A stretch of 64,000 nucleotides of DNA, taken from assembly GCA_020638995.1 (NCBI GenBank), contig JACKHM010000001.1, forward strand, positions 1,860,001 to 1,924,000. Direction: 5' to 3'. Source of the stretch: Planctomycetaceae bacterium (GTDB lineage Bacteria > Planctomycetota > Planctomycetia > Pirellulales > Pirellulaceae). The notes beneath the pieces were generated by a model, which was given only the letters and a program-made list of their open reading frames with translations, had not been told where the DNA came from and ran no database searches. Shown here piece by piece: positions 44,523-53,868 of this stretch (positions within the stretch are counted from its first letter, which is position 1; each line of letters opens with the position of its first letter). The position numbers and the translations under genes are program-made.

Positions 44523-45065
44523 GTGGCGATGGACGACCGTGAAATCGTGGCCCTCGTTGTCGAGGGAAGGACGAGCGAGTATCGCCGGTTGGTCGAGCGA
44601 TATCAGCAACCGGTCTTCCGTTTTGCCTGCAACCTGATCGGGAATCGGCACGATGCGGAGGATATTACTCAAGAGGTCTTTGTCGCAGCATTCGACAATT
44701 TGCGGTCTTACGATTCGCGGCGATCGTCGTTATTGACGTGGCTGCTCGCGATTTGTCGTAATCGCTGCATCAACTGCTGGAAGCGCAAAAGACCCGCCAC
44801 AACGGGTGAGAGTTTTGCCGCGGCCGACCTTCTGAATCCGGAGGACGACTCAATCCGGCGAGAGTTTTGGGAGGAACTTGATGCGGCGCTGATCTCGCTG
44901 CCCATCGATCAGAAGACAGCGTTCATCCTGGCCGAAATCGAGGGGCTTCCTTACGCCGACATTGCAGTTATCGAAGGGACGAGCTTGGGAACGGTGAAAT
45001 CTCGGCTGCATCGGGCGAAGCAAAAACTGCGACAGTTGCTCGAAACACACGTGAAAGAACCTTAG
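44523..45065 (+). CDS. ECF RNA polymerase sigma-70 factor
   Basis: 180 aa. Sigma region 2 with FRFACNLIGNRHDAEDITQE and the LTWLLAICRNRCIN end, then region 4 with LPIDQKTAFILAEIEGLPYA followed by GTVKSRLHRAKQKLR. It has no region 1.1 or 3, as for extracytoplasmic-function factors. GTG at 44523 is used because AAGGA lies six to seven bases upstream; TTG at 44520 and ATG at 44529 are alternatives. It starts an operon with a tiny membrane protein and a signal peptidase and has a GGAACC-N16-GTATAA element upstream. Confidence 0.92.
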   Translation: MAMDDREIVALVVEGRTSEYRRLVERYQQPVFRFACNLIGNRHDAEDITQEVFVAAFDNLRSYDSRRSSLLTWLLAICRNRCINCWKRKRPATTGESFAAADLLNPEDDSIRREFWEELDAALISLPIDQKTAFILAEIEGLPYADIAVIEGTSLGTVKSRLHRAKQKLRQLLETHVKEP

Positions 45066-45080
45066 CGGAGAAGTCAGGCG

Positions 45081-45335
45081 ATGCCAGATGACAGTGATTA
45101 TGAAGGTTGGCTCAATCATCGGCGGTCAATGAGTCCATCGTCCGAACTTCTGGGTCGGATCATGAGCGCGGTGAGCCATCGCGAAACGGCTCGCCGAGTT
45201 TCGCTTTTGATTCGAATCGGGCTGTGGGTTGAGCAGTCGCGAGTCGCTCGTTGCGCGGCATGCGCAGCGGCTTTGTTGGTTGGAAGTATGCCGTTTCTGT
45301 TTCTGGCCCACGTCGCACAATTGATCGTGTTTTAA
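45081..45335 (+). CDS. Small single-pass membrane protein, putative anti-sigma partner
   Basis: 84 aa. A hydrophilic N-terminus (~1-50, charged with Arg/His) and one C-terminal membrane helix (~58-80, CAACAAALLVGSMPFLFLAH). It begins 15 bp after the sigma stop, with GGAG in a usable position. No zinc-binding HxxxCxxC is present, so it is not a ZAS anti-sigma; it might be a short membrane tether for the sigma factor. No family recognised; role inferred from position. Confidence 0.62.
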   Translation: MPDDSDYEGWLNHRRSMSPSSELLGRIMSAVSHRETARRVSLLIRIGLWVEQSRVARCAACAAALLVGSMPFLFLAHVAQLIVF

Positions 45336-45357
45336 GTTCATCGATGGAGAAAGACGC

Positions 45358-46299
45358 GTGAGTACCGAGACGACGAATGCTGAATCCATGCGACGACTGC
45401 CTTGGGTGGCGGTCGCCCTATCGTTTCTTTCTGCTGGTGTGGGACACATTTACTGTGGCAAGATCTTCAAGGGTCTCCTATTGTATTTTTCCTGGTTCAT
45501 AATTCCTTTCTCTGTTTCGATTGGTGCGCTTCTGCCCCCGTCTTTCGGAACCTTGGTCGGCTTTGTTTTGATTCCCACAGTCGCTGTGACGGCAATCTAC
45601 TTTTACGCCGCGCGTGATGCGTATTCGATCGCCAGAGCGGCAGCTCCGAATTATCAACTGAAGGACTACAATCGCCCGGCGATCTATTGGTTGCTGATTC
45701 TGGTCGAGTTAGTCTATCCGATCGGTCTGACCATTGGCGCCCGCGAGTATGTCTTCGAGGCGTTTGTTCTCCCGACCAAAAGCATGGCGCCGAGCTTCCT
45801 TCCCGGCGATCGCATTTTGGTCAATAAATTGGCATCACGAAAAGCGTTTCCCGAACGAGGTGATGCCATCGTGTTTCGCAATCCTGAACCCGATGGTGGT
45901 CGAGTGTTTATCAAGCGCGTGATTGCCGTTGCCGGTGATCACGTGGTGATTAACGGTGACATCGTCGAAGTAAACGGAACGCAGCTGGAACGAGTGCGCG
46001 TCCCAGTAGAAAGCCTCGAATCCATTCGCAAAGAGATCGACGGCGACGTCTATTACGAGCTGCAATCGGGAGTGCGCTACCAGGTAATGTTAGGAGGAGA
46101 TGACACAGGCAAGCACACCGGTTCTACTATGGACATTGTCGTACCACGACGAAGTGTGTTCGTGATGGGCGACAACCGAAGGCAGTCGAAAGACAGTCGG
46201 GACTTCGGCGCGATTCACGTCGGTGATGTGATTGGGTATATCGACTATCTGTACTGGCCGGCAGAAAGCTGGTCACGTTTTGGACAGTGCCGCGACTAA
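45358..46299 (+). CDS. lepB: Signal peptidase I with extra N-terminal membrane domain
   Basis: 313 aa. Cleaves signal peptides of exported proteins. Catalytic Ser142 (PTKSMAPSFLPGDR) and Lys186 (RVFIKRVIAVAGD) are present, with the late MGDNRRQSKDSRDFG. Residues ~14-90 carry extra hydrophobic helices (start VAVALSFLSAGVGHIYCGK), beyond the one to two anchors of standard LepB. GTG at 45358 has GGAGAAA about eight bases upstream. Co-directional with the ECF sigma and the small membrane protein, 22 bp from the latter, so sigma may control secretion capacity. Confidence 0.92.
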   Translation: MSTETTNAESMRRLPWVAVALSFLSAGVGHIYCGKIFKGLLLYFSWFIIPFSVSIGALLPPSFGTLVGFVLIPTVAVTAIYFYAARDAYSIARAAAPNYQLKDYNRPAIYWLLILVELVYPIGLTIGAREYVFEAFVLPTKSMAPSFLPGDRILVNKLASRKAFPERGDAIVFRNPEPDGGRVFIKRVIAVAGDHVVINGDIVEVNGTQLERVRVPVESLESIRKEIDGDVYYELQSGVRYQVMLGGDDTGKHTGSTMDIVVPRRSVFVMGDNRRQSKDSRDFGAIHVGDVIGYIDYLYWPAESWSRFGQCRD

Positions 46300-46358
46300 T
46301 CGTAGTACAATGGGACTTCCTGCCTGCGTCTTACGGCGTATTTCGCAAGAGGCCGCAA

Positions 46359-46793
46359 CTACTCGTCTTCCGAGTCGAACGCCAGTTCGATCTCTTCGCC
46401 CGTCAAAAGTCGTAATCTCGCCGAAATGATCACTTCGCGGTCCGCTTCGCTCGTCGACTCGACGATCAGCTCACCGCTGCCCTTACTCCCCTCGATATCG
46501 TAGGTCCAAATATCGTAGTCGTCTTCGGCCAAGCTCTTGGCCCAATCCACTTCCAACTTCTGAATCGCCCCAACGTGCTCGTCAATTTGGGGATGATCGC
46601 GCAATTGATTTTCGATGTCCGCGCTTACTACGCTCATGCCAAACTGCACGACCCACATCCCGGCACCGCAACAAACCAACACACATGCTAACCCGACACC
46701 ACCGACGACCGCGAGAACAATGGGCATCTTGGAGGGTGTTGGCGGCGGCGAACGAAAGTGTTGTTGCTCGGAATCGCTGAATCCGTGTGACAC
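46359..46793 (-). CDS. Membrane-anchored Coa1-like small protein
   Basis: 144 aa. A Pro-rich start, one helix (~23-48, MPIVLAVVGGVGLACVLVCC), and an extracytoplasmic part with a pattern like the cytochrome-oxidase assembly factor Coa1 family: ENQLRDHPQID then IEGSKGSGELIVES. The resemblance is weak and by eye. Start is GTG at 46793 without a good ribosome site, but its frame is close behind a 58-aa membrane protein (10 bp), so translation could be coupled. Converges with lepB. Confidence 0.6.
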   Translation of the reverse strand: MSHGFSDSEQQHFRSPPPTPSKMPIVLAVVGGVGLACVLVCCGAGMWVVQFGMSVVSADIENQLRDHPQIDEHVGAIQKLEVDWAKSLAEDDYDIWTYDIEGSKGSGELIVESTSEADREVIISARLRLLTGEEIELAFDSEDE

Positions 46794-46803
46794 AACTATG
46801 CCG

Positions 46804-46980
46804 CTAGAACGAGGAGCAGGCCCAGACAGTGAACAACGCCAAGCTCAATCCGATACTAATGATGGTCAGAAGCAATCCCGTAACCGCATTCCAGGCTGCC
46901 GTGTCATCTTCCCTTTGTTCCTTGCGAACTCTTTCGTCGAAGCTCTCCTTCCAGACATTTCCACCTTCGTGACCGGACAT
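46804..46980 (-). CDS. Small single-pass membrane protein
   Basis: 58 aa. The first ~32 residues are charged (SGHEGGNVWKESFDERVRKE), followed by one helix (~33-55, AVTGLLLTIISIGLSLALFT). ATG at 46980 has GAGGAGA about eight bases upstream, better than the upstream start at 47004. It is followed at 10 bp by the Coa1-like gene. No family recognised. Confidence 0.6.
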   Translation of the reverse strand: MSGHEGGNVWKESFDERVRKEQREDDTAAWNAVTGLLLTIISIGLSLALFTVWACSSF

Positions 46981-47231
46981 TTGCGATTCTCCTCGCCAAG
47001 ACAAATACAGATGACGCTATCAGACTAATCTGGAATCACCAGGATAGCGAAATCGAAAGTCCGCTAACAGGTCTGATCCCGGTGTCACTTCCCACGTCGC
47101 AGACTAATAAACCTCGAGCGAATCGGTGGCATCGGCGTTCATCGTGAGTAGAATAGCGTGCTCTCGCTTCGTTTGGCCATGTTCGCGACGGCGCCGGCTG
47201 AGATCCGACTGGCGAGAACCTCTGGAGCAAA

Positions 47232-50200
47232 ATGATGCTTAGCATGATGCCTCGATGTCTTACTCTACTTGCACTGGTTGCCAGCTGCGCGGCGACCGCG
47301 CCGGTTGCACGCTCGGCGGAATTAAGCCTGTTGTTTCTGGGTGACAATGGCCATCATCGGCCCGCGGATCGATTCCATCAATTGGCTCCAATTCTGGATA
47401 CTCGGGGCATTCATCTGACTTACACCGACGACATGCATTCGCTGCAGCCCGAAACACTTAATCAATACGATGGCTTGATCGTATACGCGAACATCGACGA
47501 AATCGAACCATCTCAAGCCGCAGCATTGTTGAGGTATGTGGCATCTGGCAAGGGTTTCATTCCGCTGCATTGCGCGACCTATTGCTTCCGCAATTCGCCC
47601 GAAATCGTAGCGCTCATGGGCGGACAATTCAAGCGGCATGGCGAGGGAGTGTTCTCGACTAAGCTCAGTGCAAGTAACCATCCAATCATGAAGGGTTTTC
47701 ATGGTTTTACGAGTTGGGACGAGAGCTACATCCATCAATTACACAATGAAGAGAATCGGACGGTTCTCGAATATCGCGTCGAGGGCCCGCAAGAAGAAGG
47801 GAACGCCCGCGAGCCGTGGACCTGGGTACGAACTCACGGCGCTGGGCGAGTGTTTTACACTGCTTGGGGACACGATGAACGAACTTGGGGCCAACCCGGC
47901 TTTCAGAACCTGCTCGAGCGCGGTATCCGCTGGGCCTGCGGTGACGATCAGCTCGACGTGCCGGACTTTGCAGATGCGGCACACTTTGAAGTACCGGAAA
48001 TGACCCTGCCGAGAAATGATGTAAAGTCTTTTCAATACATCGACGTCGGACCAAAGATTCCCAACTACACACCCGGCACCAAGTGGGGAGTACAGGGTGA
48101 CCCTAGAACGGAGATGCAACTCCCGCTGCCGGCGGAAGAATCAATCAAACACTATGTCACACCGGTTGACTTTGAAATGCAACTCTTCGCCAGCGAACCC
48201 GATCTCGGCGGTAAGCCAATCGCCATGAACTGGGACGAGCGCGGAAGGCTGTGGGTTTGCGAGACATACGACTATCCGAATGAACTGCAACCTAAGGGTA
48301 AAGGCCGCGATCGAATTAGAATCTGCGAGGACACAAACGGCGATGGACGCGCTGACAAGTTCACGGTCTTCGCAGAACAACTCAGCATTCCGACGGCCAT
48401 CGTAATCTATCGAGGCGGAGCCATCGTGCAGAATGGCATCGAAACGCTTTTTCTCAAGGATACCGACGGTGACGACAAGGCGGATGTCCGCGAGGTGCTG
48501 ATCTCGAACTGGACACTTGGTGACACGCACGGTGGCGTTAGCAACTTTCAATACGGACTGGACAATTGGATCTGGGCCATGCAGGGATACAACAACTCGG
48601 CGCCGGTCATCGATGGAATCGAGCAACAGTCTTTTCGTATGGGCTTTTTCCGTTTCCGTCTGAGCAAAGCCGATCCGCCAAAGGTCATCGAGCTTGAATT
48701 CGTTCGCTCGACGGACAACAACACTTGGGGCCTCGGGTTCAGTGAAGAAGGGATCGTGTTCGGATCGACGGCCAATCACAACCCGAGCGTTTATATGCCG
48801 ATTGCCAATCGTTACTACGAACAGGTCCGTGGTTGGTCGCCCGAACAACTGGGTACAATTGCCGATACTTACTTGTTCGATCCGATCACCGACCACATCC
48901 GGCAAGTCGATCAGTTCGGAGGTTACACGGCCGGCGCCGGCCACGCGTTGTATACGGCTCGCACCTATCCTTCAACATGGTGGAACCGCACCGCGTTCGT
49001 TTGCGGACCTACCGGTCATCTCGTAGGAACCTTCGAGCTTCGTCGCGACGGAGCAGACTTTCATTCGACAAGCCCTTGCAATCTAGTTGCCAGCGACGAC
49101 GAGTGGTCTGCGCCGATCATGGCCGAGGTCGGACCTGACGGGAATGTTTGGGTGCTGGATTGGTACAACTACATCGTCCAACACAATCCAACACCTCACG
49201 GCTTCGAGACAGGTAAGGGCAATGCCTACGAATCGGATCTTCGTGACAAGAAGCATGGCCGTATCTATCGAGTGGTCTACCAGGGAACGCAAGGTCATCG
49301 CGAGGCAAGCGTCGCACCGTCGCTACATAATGCATCGCCAAAACAGCTGGTCTCAGCACTACGCCATCCAACGATGCTGTGCCGCAAGCACGCTCAAAGA
49401 TTGCTCATCGAGCGTGGTAAACTCGATGTGAAGGATGAGCTAGTCTCGCTAGTGAACGACCAGTCGGTTGACAGCGTTGGGTTGAATGTCGGCGCAATTC
49501 ACGCCCTGTGGACTCTTAAAGGCCTGGAAACCTTTGGCGATTCCGCCGATCAGACCTTCACTTCGGTAACGCGTGCGCTCGAGCATCCATCGGCTGGCGT
49601 ACGGCAAAATGCCCTACGAGTCTTGCCTGTGGGCGAGGCGTCCCGATCGGCAATCGTTTCACTCGACGCCCTGAAGGATCGCGATCCTCAGGTTCGTTTG
49701 GCGGCCGCTCTCGCTTTGGCCGAGATGCCCGAAGGCGACGACGCCGGGCATTCCATTGCTCAGCTGGTACAAGATCCGGCCATGACCGACGACCGTTGGC
49801 TGGCTGACGCGTTGACTTCGGCCGCAGCTACCCATGCCACGCCGTTCTTGCTGGCCATGGCCGCTCAAGAGGCTTCACCCAACGCAAAGTCAGATTCGGT
49901 GGGCGACAAATTGCTGAGAATTGCCTCAATCGTGGGCGAACATACCGCAAGAAGCAAAGTAGAAGCGAAGAACATCGAAGCGATTGTCGCCGCATTGCCA
50001 AAGGCCGATCCCCGATTGATTAGTGCAGTGCTCGATGGACTTGCTCGCGGTTGGCCAAACTCCTATCGGATAAAGGTCTCGGATGAAGCAGAGAAGTCGC
50101 TTGTCACCTTGCTCGAACGAGCTCCCTCCGGGGCCAAGGGACAACTGTTGCAGCTCGCCTCGCTATGGGGCAGTCAGGAACTTGAGAAACATGCGGCCTC

Positions 50201-51683
50201 AATCGTCAAGTCACTTTTGGAAACAGCGGGTGACGACTCGCTTCCAATCGAAGATCGCGCCGCAGCGGCGAATCAGTTGGTCCGCTTCCGCGCGGATGAC
50301 GATGACATCGCAGAGAGTTTGCTCGAGCTTGTTACTCCACAAACGTCTCCAGAATTGGCTACGAAGCTGGTGAATTCCTTAACGGCAAGTATCGCTCCCG
50401 TAGTGGGAGAGGCGCTCGTCGATCTGGCCTCGCAAACGACCCCTGGGCTACGCGACGAAGCCGTTCGAGTGCTCTTGTCGCGTCCGCAAACAACAAATTC
50501 GCTGCTAGACGGTATCGAGTCAGGACACATTGCCTTGGCCGATTTGAAGCTTGACCAAAAGCAAGCGTTGAACAACCACCCCGACAAAAAGCTCCAAGCC
50601 CGGGCCAAGAAGTTGCTGGCTGCCAGCGGCGGGTTGCCGAACCCGGATCGTGAGAAGGTACTGCATGAAAAACTTGCGTTGGTAAAACTAACAGGTGATG
50701 TTTCACTCGGCAATGCCGTCTTTAAGAAACAATGTGCCAAGTGCCACAAACACAGCGGCGAGGGAGAAACAATTGGTCCTGATTTGACCGGTATGGCGGT
50801 GCATCCAAAGACCGAACTCCTTACCCACATCCTTGATCCAAGCCGCAGCGTTGAAGGCAATTTTAGGATCTATACGATTCTGACAGACGCGGGTCGCGTG
50901 TATACGGGCATGTTGGCGAGCGAGACAAGAACTTCGTTGGAGCTGATTGACGCCGAAGCAAAACGGCATGCGATTCAACGCGATGAGATTGACGAGCTTG
51001 TGTCGTCCCGCAAGTCGCTGATGCCCGAAGGATTCGAAAAGCAAGTTTCCGACGAAGACATCGTCAATCTATTGGAGTTCCTGACCGCGAAGGGCCGCTT
51101 CGTGGCACTCGATCTGCGTAAAGTAGCAACAAGCGTTAGTACGCGCGGAATGTTCGTCAATGAAGACTCGATGGCAGAAGCGCTGATCTTCCCCGACTGG
51201 ACGCCCAAGACATTCGCCGGCGTTCCGTTCCAATTGGTCGATCCGCAGGGTACGCGTGTTCCCAACGCAGTGCTGTTGTACGGTCCCAATGGAAAATTTC
51301 CGCCGAGCATGCCAAAGCAGGTGTCACTGCCGGTGAATACGTCGGCCAAGGCAATTCACCTGCTAAGCGGTGTCAGCGGATGGGGCAGTCCATATGGCGA
51401 GCAACACTCGGTCTCGATGATTGTGCGGCTTTGTTACGCTGATGGTAAAACGGAAGATCACGAGTTGAAAAACGGCATACACTTCGCCGACTATATTCGC
51501 CGCGTCGATGTTCCGCAGTCCGAGTTTGCATTCGACTTGCGAGGTAAACAAATTCGTTACCTCGCGATCCAACCACAGCGAGATGCTGTGATCGAAGAGC
51601 TACAGCTCGTCAAAGGGCCCGACGACACGGCTCCCGTGGTTATGGCGATTACCATCGAAACACAGAATCCATCAGAACATTAA
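47232..51683 (+). CDS. Giant PVC-type haem-binding protein with ThuA domain
   Basis: 1483 aa, exported (signal ~1-28). Domains: ThuA-like (~30-240; TWVRTHGAGRVFYTAWGHDE, then GIRWACGDD), a sorbosone/glucose-dehydrogenase-like propeller (~300-690; AMNWDERGRLWVCETYDYP), HEAT repeats (~700-1125), a cytochrome c domain with CAKCHKH (Cys1168-His1172), and a ~200-residue C-terminal domain not recognised. This is the planctomycete membrane-bound dehydrogenase/PVC-haem family, thought to oxidise carbohydrates outside the cytoplasm; the ThuA part suggests a sugar substrate. ATG at 47232 has GGAG five bases upstream. A DUF1080 gene follows. Confidence 0.9.
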   Translation: MMLSMMPRCLTLLALVASCAATAPVARSAELSLLFLGDNGHHRPADRFHQLAPILDTRGIHLTYTDDMHSLQPETLNQYDGLIVYANIDEIEPSQAAALLRYVASGKGFIPLHCATYCFRNSPEIVALMGGQFKRHGEGVFSTKLSASNHPIMKGFHGFTSWDESYIHQLHNEENRTVLEYRVEGPQEEGNAREPWTWVRTHGAGRVFYTAWGHDERTWGQPGFQNLLERGIRWACGDDQLDVPDFADAAHFEVPEMTLPRNDVKSFQYIDVGPKIPNYTPGTKWGVQGDPRTEMQLPLPAEESIKHYVTPVDFEMQLFASEPDLGGKPIAMNWDERGRLWVCETYDYPNELQPKGKGRDRIRICEDTNGDGRADKFTVFAEQLSIPTAIVIYRGGAIVQNGIETLFLKDTDGDDKADVREVLISNWTLGDTHGGVSNFQYGLDNWIWAMQGYNNSAPVIDGIEQQSFRMGFFRFRLSKADPPKVIELEFVRSTDNNTWGLGFSEEGIVFGSTANHNPSVYMPIANRYYEQVRGWSPEQLGTIADTYLFDPITDHIRQVDQFGGYTAGAGHALYTARTYPSTWWNRTAFVCGPTGHLVGTFELRRDGADFHSTSPCNLVASDDEWSAPIMAEVGPDGNVWVLDWYNYIVQHNPTPHGFETGKGNAYESDLRDKKHGRIYRVVYQGTQGHREASVAPSLHNASPKQLVSALRHPTMLCRKHAQRLLIERGKLDVKDELVSLVNDQSVDSVGLNVGAIHALWTLKGLETFGDSADQTFTSVTRALEHPSAGVRQNALRVLPVGEASRSAIVSLDALKDRDPQVRLAAALALAEMPEGDDAGHSIAQLVQDPAMTDDRWLADALTSAAATHATPFLLAMAAQEASPNAKSDSVGDKLLRIASIVGEHTARSKVEAKNIEAIVAALPKADPRLISAVLDGLARGWPNSYRIKVSDEAEKSLVTLLERAPSGAKGQLLQLASLWGSQELEKHAASIVKSLLETAGDDSLPIEDRAAAANQLVRFRADDDDIAESLLELVTPQTSPELATKLVNSLTASIAPVVGEALVDLASQTTPGLRDEAVRVLLSRPQTTNSLLDGIESGHIALADLKLDQKQALNNHPDKKLQARAKKLLAASGGLPNPDREKVLHEKLALVKLTGDVSLGNAVFKKQCAKCHKHSGEGETIGPDLTGMAVHPKTELLTHILDPSRSVEGNFRIYTILTDAGRVYTGMLASETRTSLELIDAEAKRHAIQRDEIDELVSSRKSLMPEGFEKQVSDEDIVNLLEFLTAKGRFVALDLRKVATSVSTRGMFVNEDSMAEALIFPDWTPKTFAGVPFQLVDPQGTRVPNAVLLYGPNGKFPPSMPKQVSLPVNTSAKAIHLLSGVSGWGSPYGEQHSVSMIVRLCYADGKTEDHELKNGIHFADYIRRVDVPQSEFAFDLRGKQIRYLAIQPQRDAVIEELQLVKGPDDTAPVVMAITIETQNPSEH

Positions 51684-51752
51684 ATCCTCAAGTCTAGGAA
51701 CACTAAGTTACACTGATTTGCGCTAATAAAGACTTTCTGCGACGAAGTCCTT

Positions 51753-51801
51753 AATTAGTGTTGATGAACATTGATTAGTGTTGATGAACATTGATTAGTG
51801 T
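51753..51801. repeat. 20-bp tandem repeat, 2.45 copies
   Basis: Unit ATTAGTGTTGATGAACATTG, perfect at 51753-51772 and 51773-51792, then the first nine bases of a third. Each unit contains the palindrome TGTT-GATG-AACA. The array lies between the PVC haem gene and the DUF1080 gene. Too few copies and no spacers, so not CRISPR. Confidence 0.8.
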
Positions 51802-51851
51802 TCCACACACAAGTGACTCACCAAGTACCCTTGCAACTCCGGAGAAATACA

Positions 51852-52589
51852 ATGGTCCGTTGTCTTACCCTTGCTGCTCTTGCCTTGTTCACGTTGAGTG
51901 GATACGCCGAAGAGGAGGCGCGGACGGCGCCGCCTGAACCCGCGGACATGACATCGATTTTCAATGGCAAAGATCTAAGCGGCTGGAATGGCGACCCGCG
52001 GCTCTGGTCCGTCAAAGACGGAGCAATCCACGGTGAAACGACGGCGGAAAATGCCGCAAACGGGAACACCTTCATCATCTGGCAGGATGGCGCCACGAAA
52101 GACTTTGAGTTGCGATTGTCTTTTCGCTGTAATGCAACCAACAATTCGGGGATTCAGTATCGGTCGAAGCACATCAGCGAAGGAAATGTTCGCAATAAGT
52201 GGGTTGTTCGTGGCTATCAACACGAGATCCGCAACGAGAACAAGCTGCCTAATGTTTCGGGTTTTATCTACGACGAAGGCGGCAAGCGTGGACGGATCTG
52301 CCTCGTTGGCGAGAAGGCAACTTGGGGTGAGGAAGGCAAGAAAGTCACCGGATCGCTGATCGACGCGGATAGTTATCAGAAGTTGTTCAAATTGGATGAC
52401 TGGAACGACGTCGTAATTATCGCCAAAGGAAACCATATCCAACACTACACCAACGGACGGTTGGTTCTCGACTTCACAGACAGCGCCCCTGAATTTGCGT
52501 TAACCGAGGGAATCCTCGCGTTGCAGCTGCATGCTGGCAAACCCATGTGGGTCGAGTTTAAAGATATCCGCATTAAGGCGATTGAGTGA
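51852..52589 (+). CDS. DUF1080 (3-keto-disaccharide hydrolase-like) secreted protein
   Basis: 245 aa. Signal peptide ~1-19 (VRCLTLAALALFTLSGYA). Then the DUF1080 jelly-roll fold: MTSIFNGKDLSGWNG, then a middle FELRLSFRC..NSGIQYRS, and the end ALQLHAGKPMWVEFKDI. These exported domains are a hallmark of planctomycetes and have been linked to glycoside hydrolysis. ATG at 51852 has GGAG seven bases upstream; a longer frame from 51798 lies in the repeat region. Terminated by a strong hairpin at 52707. Confidence 0.92.
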   Translation: MVRCLTLAALALFTLSGYAEEEARTAPPEPADMTSIFNGKDLSGWNGDPRLWSVKDGAIHGETTAENAANGNTFIIWQDGATKDFELRLSFRCNATNNSGIQYRSKHISEGNVRNKWVVRGYQHEIRNENKLPNVSGFIYDEGGKRGRICLVGEKATWGEEGKKVTGSLIDADSYQKLFKLDDWNDVVIIAKGNHIQHYTNGRLVLDFTDSAPEFALTEGILALQLHAGKPMWVEFKDIRIKAIE

Positions 52590-52706
52590 TCCACATCTCG
52601 CGGTTAGGAAACGAAGGAAACGGGAGGACTTCGCGTGATCGTTTTGGCGATATCGCGATTTAAAAACTCACAGGATTGGCTAATCCCCACATAAAGATAT
52701 GCCGAT

Positions 52707-52746
52707 AAACCGGATCGGATCGATTCTGTCGATCTGATCCGGTTTT
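52707..52746 (+). terminator. Intrinsic terminator after the DUF1080 gene
   Basis: A 16-bp stem (AAACCGGATCGGATCG with CGATCTGATCCGGTTTT, one G-U pair) around a seven-base loop ATTCTGT, ending in TTTT. It lies 118 bp after the DUF1080 stop and before the next lipoprotein gene. Confidence 0.85.
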
Positions 52747-52789
52747 GTCGTGGCAGGGGGGTCTGCTCGATTGACTGGCTTCCCTCGCG

Positions 52790-53809
52790 ATGCGATTTCT
52801 AGTATTTGGGTTACTGCTTGTGGTGACTGCCGGCTGTACGGCTTTGCCGGATATTGCGCATCAGCCTCAGTTTCATAACCCTTTTCCGCAGCTCAGCCGC
52901 GTCGCAGTCCTGCCATTCTATAACCAGAGCGATGATCCAACGGTCGATCAGGATCAAGTCGCGCTGGCCTACTACAACGAATTACAGGCAATCCCCGGCT
53001 TCGAAGTCATGCCTGTGGGCGTGGCGAAACAGCTGGTTGTTGCTAGCGGTATTGCGCCACGCACCCCTGAAGATTTTCAGGCGCTCGCTAGGTATATGGA
53101 CGTCGATGCTATCGTCGTAGGCTCCGTGACGGAATTCGATCCCTATTACCCGCCACGTATGGGGATCGCAGTCCGCTGGTATGCCGCAAACCCAAGCTAT
53201 CACCCGATCCCGGCCGGCTACGGATTGCCTTGGGGAACCTCGGAGGAGGAATTCATTCCCGAGTCGCTTGTGTTCGAGGCTGAGTTCGCGTTGGCCAAGG
53301 AACAACTCAAGACACAATCACCGCCCGCACCGGATGAGGAAGCCCGTTCGATCGCTTCGATTTCTGCGGTGTCAGCCGAAGAGCTCCTAAACCCGCCCAC
53401 AGAATCCGAACCAAGCGGACAACAAGCAGAACCAGTTCCGTTCGAAGGACCGGTAGGATTAGGAATTGTCGCACCATCGCAACTGCCACCTGACTGGCCC
53501 GATCCGCGTGGATTTGTCCCCGCACCGCCGAGCGCCGAGCGCCCGCCCGCACGACCGCAGTACGAACCGGTCCTATCGCACACGCGTCTTTACCATGGAA
53601 ATGACGCGGAATTCACAAAACGACTGGCCAATTACTTCTACTTTCGCGACGACGCTCGCTTCGGTGACTGGCAGGCTTATCTGCAACGAAGCGACGACTT
53701 CGTGCGGTTTTGCTGTCACTTGCACGTGACGGAAATGCTGGCGGCTCGCGGTGGTGGTGGAAAAACGCGAGTGGTGTGGCGATGGCCGATTGGCCGATAT
53801 GACCGATAG
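52790..53809 (+). CDS. Lipoprotein with FlgO/CsgG-like domain
   Basis: 339 aa. A lipoprotein signal ends in the lipobox TAGC (Cys16). An N-terminal domain (~30-130) starts VAVLPFYNQS and continues YYNELQAIPGFEVMPVGVAKQ and DAIVVGSVTEFD, the general pattern of FlgO/CsgG/LpoB-type lipoproteins. A long Pro-rich linker (~165-260) leads to a second conserved block (~265-325, LYHGNDAEFTKRLANYFYF). Probably anchored to the outer or inner membrane; partner unknown. Preceded by a terminator and followed by an 82-aa gene 59 bp later. Confidence 0.8.
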   Translation: MRFLVFGLLLVVTAGCTALPDIAHQPQFHNPFPQLSRVAVLPFYNQSDDPTVDQDQVALAYYNELQAIPGFEVMPVGVAKQLVVASGIAPRTPEDFQALARYMDVDAIVVGSVTEFDPYYPPRMGIAVRWYAANPSYHPIPAGYGLPWGTSEEEFIPESLVFEAEFALAKEQLKTQSPPAPDEEARSIASISAVSAEELLNPPTESEPSGQQAEPVPFEGPVGLGIVAPSQLPPDWPDPRGFVPAPPSAERPPARPQYEPVLSHTRLYHGNDAEFTKRLANYFYFRDDARFGDWQAYLQRSDDFVRFCCHLHVTEMLAARGGGGKTRVVWRWPIGRYDR

Positions 53810-53868
53810 GTCGCATGGATGTCGGCCTCCGAATTTCCCCGCCACGTCGACCCGCAGGAGTTCGAGAC

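Noticed and set aside
48141..48944. 267-codon minus-strand frame inside the PVC haem gene
   Set aside because: Antisense; no recognised domain, while the plus frame has clear propeller motifs.
51753..51801. Possible CRISPR array
   Set aside because: Units are directly abutting with no spacers, only 2.45 copies, and no cas genes are present.
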